Source: JAAERC01 sp965602655
GTDB taxonomy: Bacteria > Zixibacteria > MSB-5A5 > GN15 > PGXB01
Length of the DNA: 8,361 nucleotides
Assembly: GCA_965602655.1 (NCBI GenBank)
Contig: CBFCZE010000115.1
Location: 1-8,361 of the forward strand
Direction of reading: 5' to 3'
In this document: positions 6,743-8,361 of the stretch, piece after piece
How positions within the stretch are numbered: the first letter of the stretch is position 1
How the letters are laid out: every line of letters begins with the position of its first letter
Position numbers and translations under genes: made by a program
The notes under the pieces: model-generated
Databases searched by the model: none
The model's input: the letters and a program-made list of their open reading frames with translations, nothing else
Told to the model about the DNA's origin: nothing

Positions 6743-7672
6743 TTACCACCCTTTTTCTTCCATATATTTTTCAGCGGCCACTGCGGCGGTGGTTCCGTCG
6801 CCAACGGCATTTGTTATCTGCCTGACAAGCTGACTGCGGACATCACCGCAGGCATAAACTCCCTGAATTGAAGTTTCCATTTTGGAATCTGTTATTATAT
6901 ACCCGTCTTTATCTTTTTTTAGCGGTTCTCGGCTGATATTGGAATTGGGAACAAAGCCGACAAAAACAAACAGAGCTCCCGCATCCAGATTAAATTTATC
7001 ACCATGTTTAACATTCTTCAAGGTAAGTGAGTTTACCTTATCATCACCATTAATCGATTCAATAACCGTATCCCAGATAAATTCAATCTTCTTGTTTTTA
7101 AAGGCCCGCTCCTGAATAATTTTCTGGGCTCTTAACTCATCCCGGCGATGAATCAAAATCACTTTGCTGCCGAATTTGGTAAGGAAAATCGCCTCTTCGA
7201 CAGCGGCATCGCCGCCTCCCGCAACCGCAATAACCTGATCCTTGAAAAAGGCGCCATCGCATATAGCGCAATAAGATACGCCGCGGCCTGAAAATTCCTC
7301 CTCACCGGGGACATTCAAATGATTGGGCGAACCGCCAGTCGATATTATAATTGCTCGACCTGAATAAACATCACCGGAGGCACAGGAAACTTTGCGATAA
7401 TCACCGTCGGCATAAATCTCCAGAACCTCATCGGATACCACTTCCAGCCCAAAGCTTTTGGCATGATCGGACATTTTCATCGCCAGTTCGGCACCTGAAA
7501 TATGCTCAAAACCGGGGTAATCCTCGACATCTTCAGTATTTGCAATCTGTCCGCCCGGCATATATTTTTCGATTAAGATTGTCTTACGATTGGCTCGGGC
7601 TCCGTATAATCCGGCTGTCAAGCCGCCCGGACCGCCGCCGACAATAACAATGTCATATTCTTTTTCTGCCAT
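6743..7672 (-). CDS. trxB: Thioredoxin reductase (NADPH, FAD, low-molecular-weight type)
   Basis: This 309-residue cytoplasmic flavoenzyme transfers electrons from NADPH through FAD and a redox disulfide to thioredoxin. The visible motifs are the FAD Rossmann signature VGGGPGGLTAG (11-21), the redox-active CAIC (C135 and C138) in SYCAICDGA, the NADPH-binding AGGGDAAVEEA (151-161), the 2'-phosphate-binding HRRDELR (175-181), which argues for NADPH over NADH, and the second FAD motif GVYACGDVR (271-279). The length matches the bacterial family (about 310-320). The start is well set: minus-strand GAGG sits six bases before the ATG and overlaps the end of the preceding gene. Only three bases separate the two genes, so translation is probably coupled and the two are co-transcribed. 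No thioredoxin gene is seen in the window. Ferredoxin-dependent or flavodoxin-linked relatives share the fold, but the intact HRRxxxR makes standard TrxB the best call. Confidence 0.96.
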   Translation of the reverse strand: MAEKEYDIVIVGGGPGGLTAGLYGARANRKTILIEKYMPGGQIANTEDVEDYPGFEHISGAELAMKMSDHAKSFGLEVVSDEVLEIYADGDYRKVSCASGDVYSGRAIIISTGGSPNHLNVPGEEEFSGRGVSYCAICDGAFFKDQVIAVAGGGDAAVEEAIFLTKFGSKVILIHRRDELRAQKIIQERAFKNKKIEFIWDTVIESINGDDKVNSLTLKNVKHGDKFNLDAGALFVFVGFVPNSNISREPLKKDKDGYIITDSKMETSIQGVYACGDVRSQLVRQITNAVGDGTTAAVAAEKYMEEKGW

Positions 7673-7675
7673 ACC

Positions 7676-8361
7676 TTACCTCAAATATTTATTAATACCA
7701 TCCTTTAGCGTAGTCAATTCAATATTAAACATCTTATCTAACTCTTTACAGCTACAAATGTTCCCGGCAACCAGCATCTTAATTTGATCTTTGGTTACGG
7801 GCGATGGTTTCATAAATATCTCCAATATAAAGGCAGCCGTTTTTGCCATCCAAATTGGAATATAAACATTCACCCGTTTTCTATTGACTATTTTTTTCAA
7901 AAGCGCAATAATTGCTTTAAACGATATCTGTTCGGGACCACCCAGTTCTATGGTTTTATTCAGCGCCATCTCATTATTTAGACACTGAATCATAATATTT
8001 GACAGATCTCCTACATAGATCGGCTGCATCATATATGAGCCATTACCTATCATGGGAATAATCGGAAAGCGTCCTATCATGTCCGCCAGCATATTTATAA
8101 ATTTATCACCCTCACCAAATATTGTCGAGGGTCTTAATATAATATAATCCAGGCCCGAATGGCGAATTATTTCCTCGGCGATCCATTTTGATCTAAAATA
8201 ATTTGTCTCCCCTTTTTTCGATGTCCCCAGTGCCGAAAGATAAATAATTTTTTTTACATTATTTTTTTGACAAGCAGCGACAATATTTTTGGTGCCATTG
8301 ATAACTGTTTTTATAAAAGTCTGTGATTTTGTCTCAACAATAATTCCGACCAGATGAAAAA
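7676..8361 (-). CDS. NDUFA9-like NAD(P)-binding SDR-fold protein (3' part)
   Basis: This is the C-terminal 227 residues of an atypical short-chain dehydrogenase/epimerase-fold protein resembling the complex I NDUFA9-like family. The frame is open to the window edge (first full codon ends at 8359), so the Met at 8092 is internal and the N-terminal TGxxGxxG nucleotide-binding loop lies outside. Visible features in order are VINGTKNIVAACQKNNVKKIIYLSALG (residues 19-45, split here by the NIVAAC helix), a Tyr-x-x-x-Lys pair (Y54, K58) in NYFRSKWIAEE, RPSTIFGEGD (76-85), QPIYVGDLS and an ELGGPEQISF segment typical of the family. In mitochondria NDUFA9 binds NADPH as an accessory subunit of complex I. 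In bacteria such proteins act as lone reductases or epimerases of unknown substrate, so no reaction is assigned. It is the upstream partner of trxB, with a 3-nt gap. Confidence 0.85.
   Translation of the reverse strand, partial: FHLVGIIVETKSQTFIKTVINGTKNIVAACQKNNVKKIIYLSALGTSKKGETNYFRSKWIAEEIIRHSGLDYIILRPSTIFGEGDKFINMLADMIGRFPIIPMIGNGSYMMQPIYVGDLSNIMIQCLNNEMALNKTIELGGPEQISFKAIIALLKKIVNRKRVNVYIPIWMAKTAAFILEIFMKPSPVTKDQIKMLVAGNICSCKELDKMFNIELTTLKDGINKYLR
7679..7682 (-). promoter_or_regulatory. trxB ribosome-binding site overlapping the upstream gene end
   Basis: Minus-strand GAGG lies within the last two sense codons of the NDUFA9-like gene. The TAA stop (7678-7676) and three more bases follow before the trxB ATG. 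Ribosomes finishing the first gene would be positioned to restart on trxB, a classic coupling arrangement. Confidence 0.7.

Noticed and set aside
7676..8092. A complete 138-residue minus-strand gene starting at 8092
   Set aside because: The frame stays open to the window edge and the upstream translation carries SDR-fold motifs (YLSALG, Tyr-x-x-x-Lys, RPSTIFGEGD), so the Met at 8092 is internal.
1..8361. CRISPR array, toxin-antitoxin pair, defence island, phage genes, tRNA or rRNA
   Set aside because: I looked on both strands and found no regularly spaced repeats, no cognate small-gene pairs and no tRNA or rRNA signatures; the coding content is ordinary metabolism, redox and signalling.

Overview
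This window looks like a chromosomal segment from a moderately AT-rich, Gram-negative-type bacterium. It encodes two inner-membrane sensor kinases with extracytoplasmic domains, a respiratory-type FAD oxidase, a eukaryote-like (mitochondrial-type) citrate synthase and an NDUFA9-like reductase. That mix is compatible with FCB-group or candidate-phylum relatives such as Zixibacteria, or with Geobacter-like delta lineages. I cannot fix the taxon from the sequence, so this is a tentative guess.

Layout. On the + strand, positions 1-703 carry the 3' part of a GlcD/D-lactate-dehydrogenase-family FAD oxidase. A 201-bp gap follows, holding a clear sigma70-type promoter (TTGACA, 17 bp, TATTAT) and, just downstream of it, a perfect CRP-type palindrome. 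Then comes a complete citrate synthase (905-2179). A strong intrinsic terminator (2211-2238) separates it from two converging minus-strand histidine kinases. These are 4329-6272 (HAMP-PAS-HisKA-HATPase) followed by 2245-4284 (Cache-like sensor, PAS, NtrB-like HisKA-HATPase). They are 44 nt apart and probably co-transcribed. No response regulator is visible beside them.

Upstream of the kinases lies a gap of about 470 bp without a convincing protein gene. It contains a 73-bp palindromic element with TA at both ends that resembles a MITE or REP element. It also contains a structured stretch with a 12-bp stem, possible pseudoknot pairing and a candidate 25-codon micro-ORF. Beyond it, on the minus strand, is thioredoxin reductase (trxB, 6743-7672). 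trxB is translationally coupled to an upstream NDUFA9-like NAD(P)-binding protein (7676 to beyond the window end), whose stop codon sits inside the trxB ribosome-binding region.

How the genes fit together. The oxidase (oxidation of a 2-hydroxy acid), the citrate synthase (entry to the TCA cycle), the NDUFA9-like protein and thioredoxin reductase are ordinary central-carbon and redox functions. The kinase pair is a signalling island. I see no defence system, CRISPR array, tRNA, rRNA or transposase gene. The most interesting parts are non-coding: the citrate synthase control region and the 6351-6704 intergenic structures.
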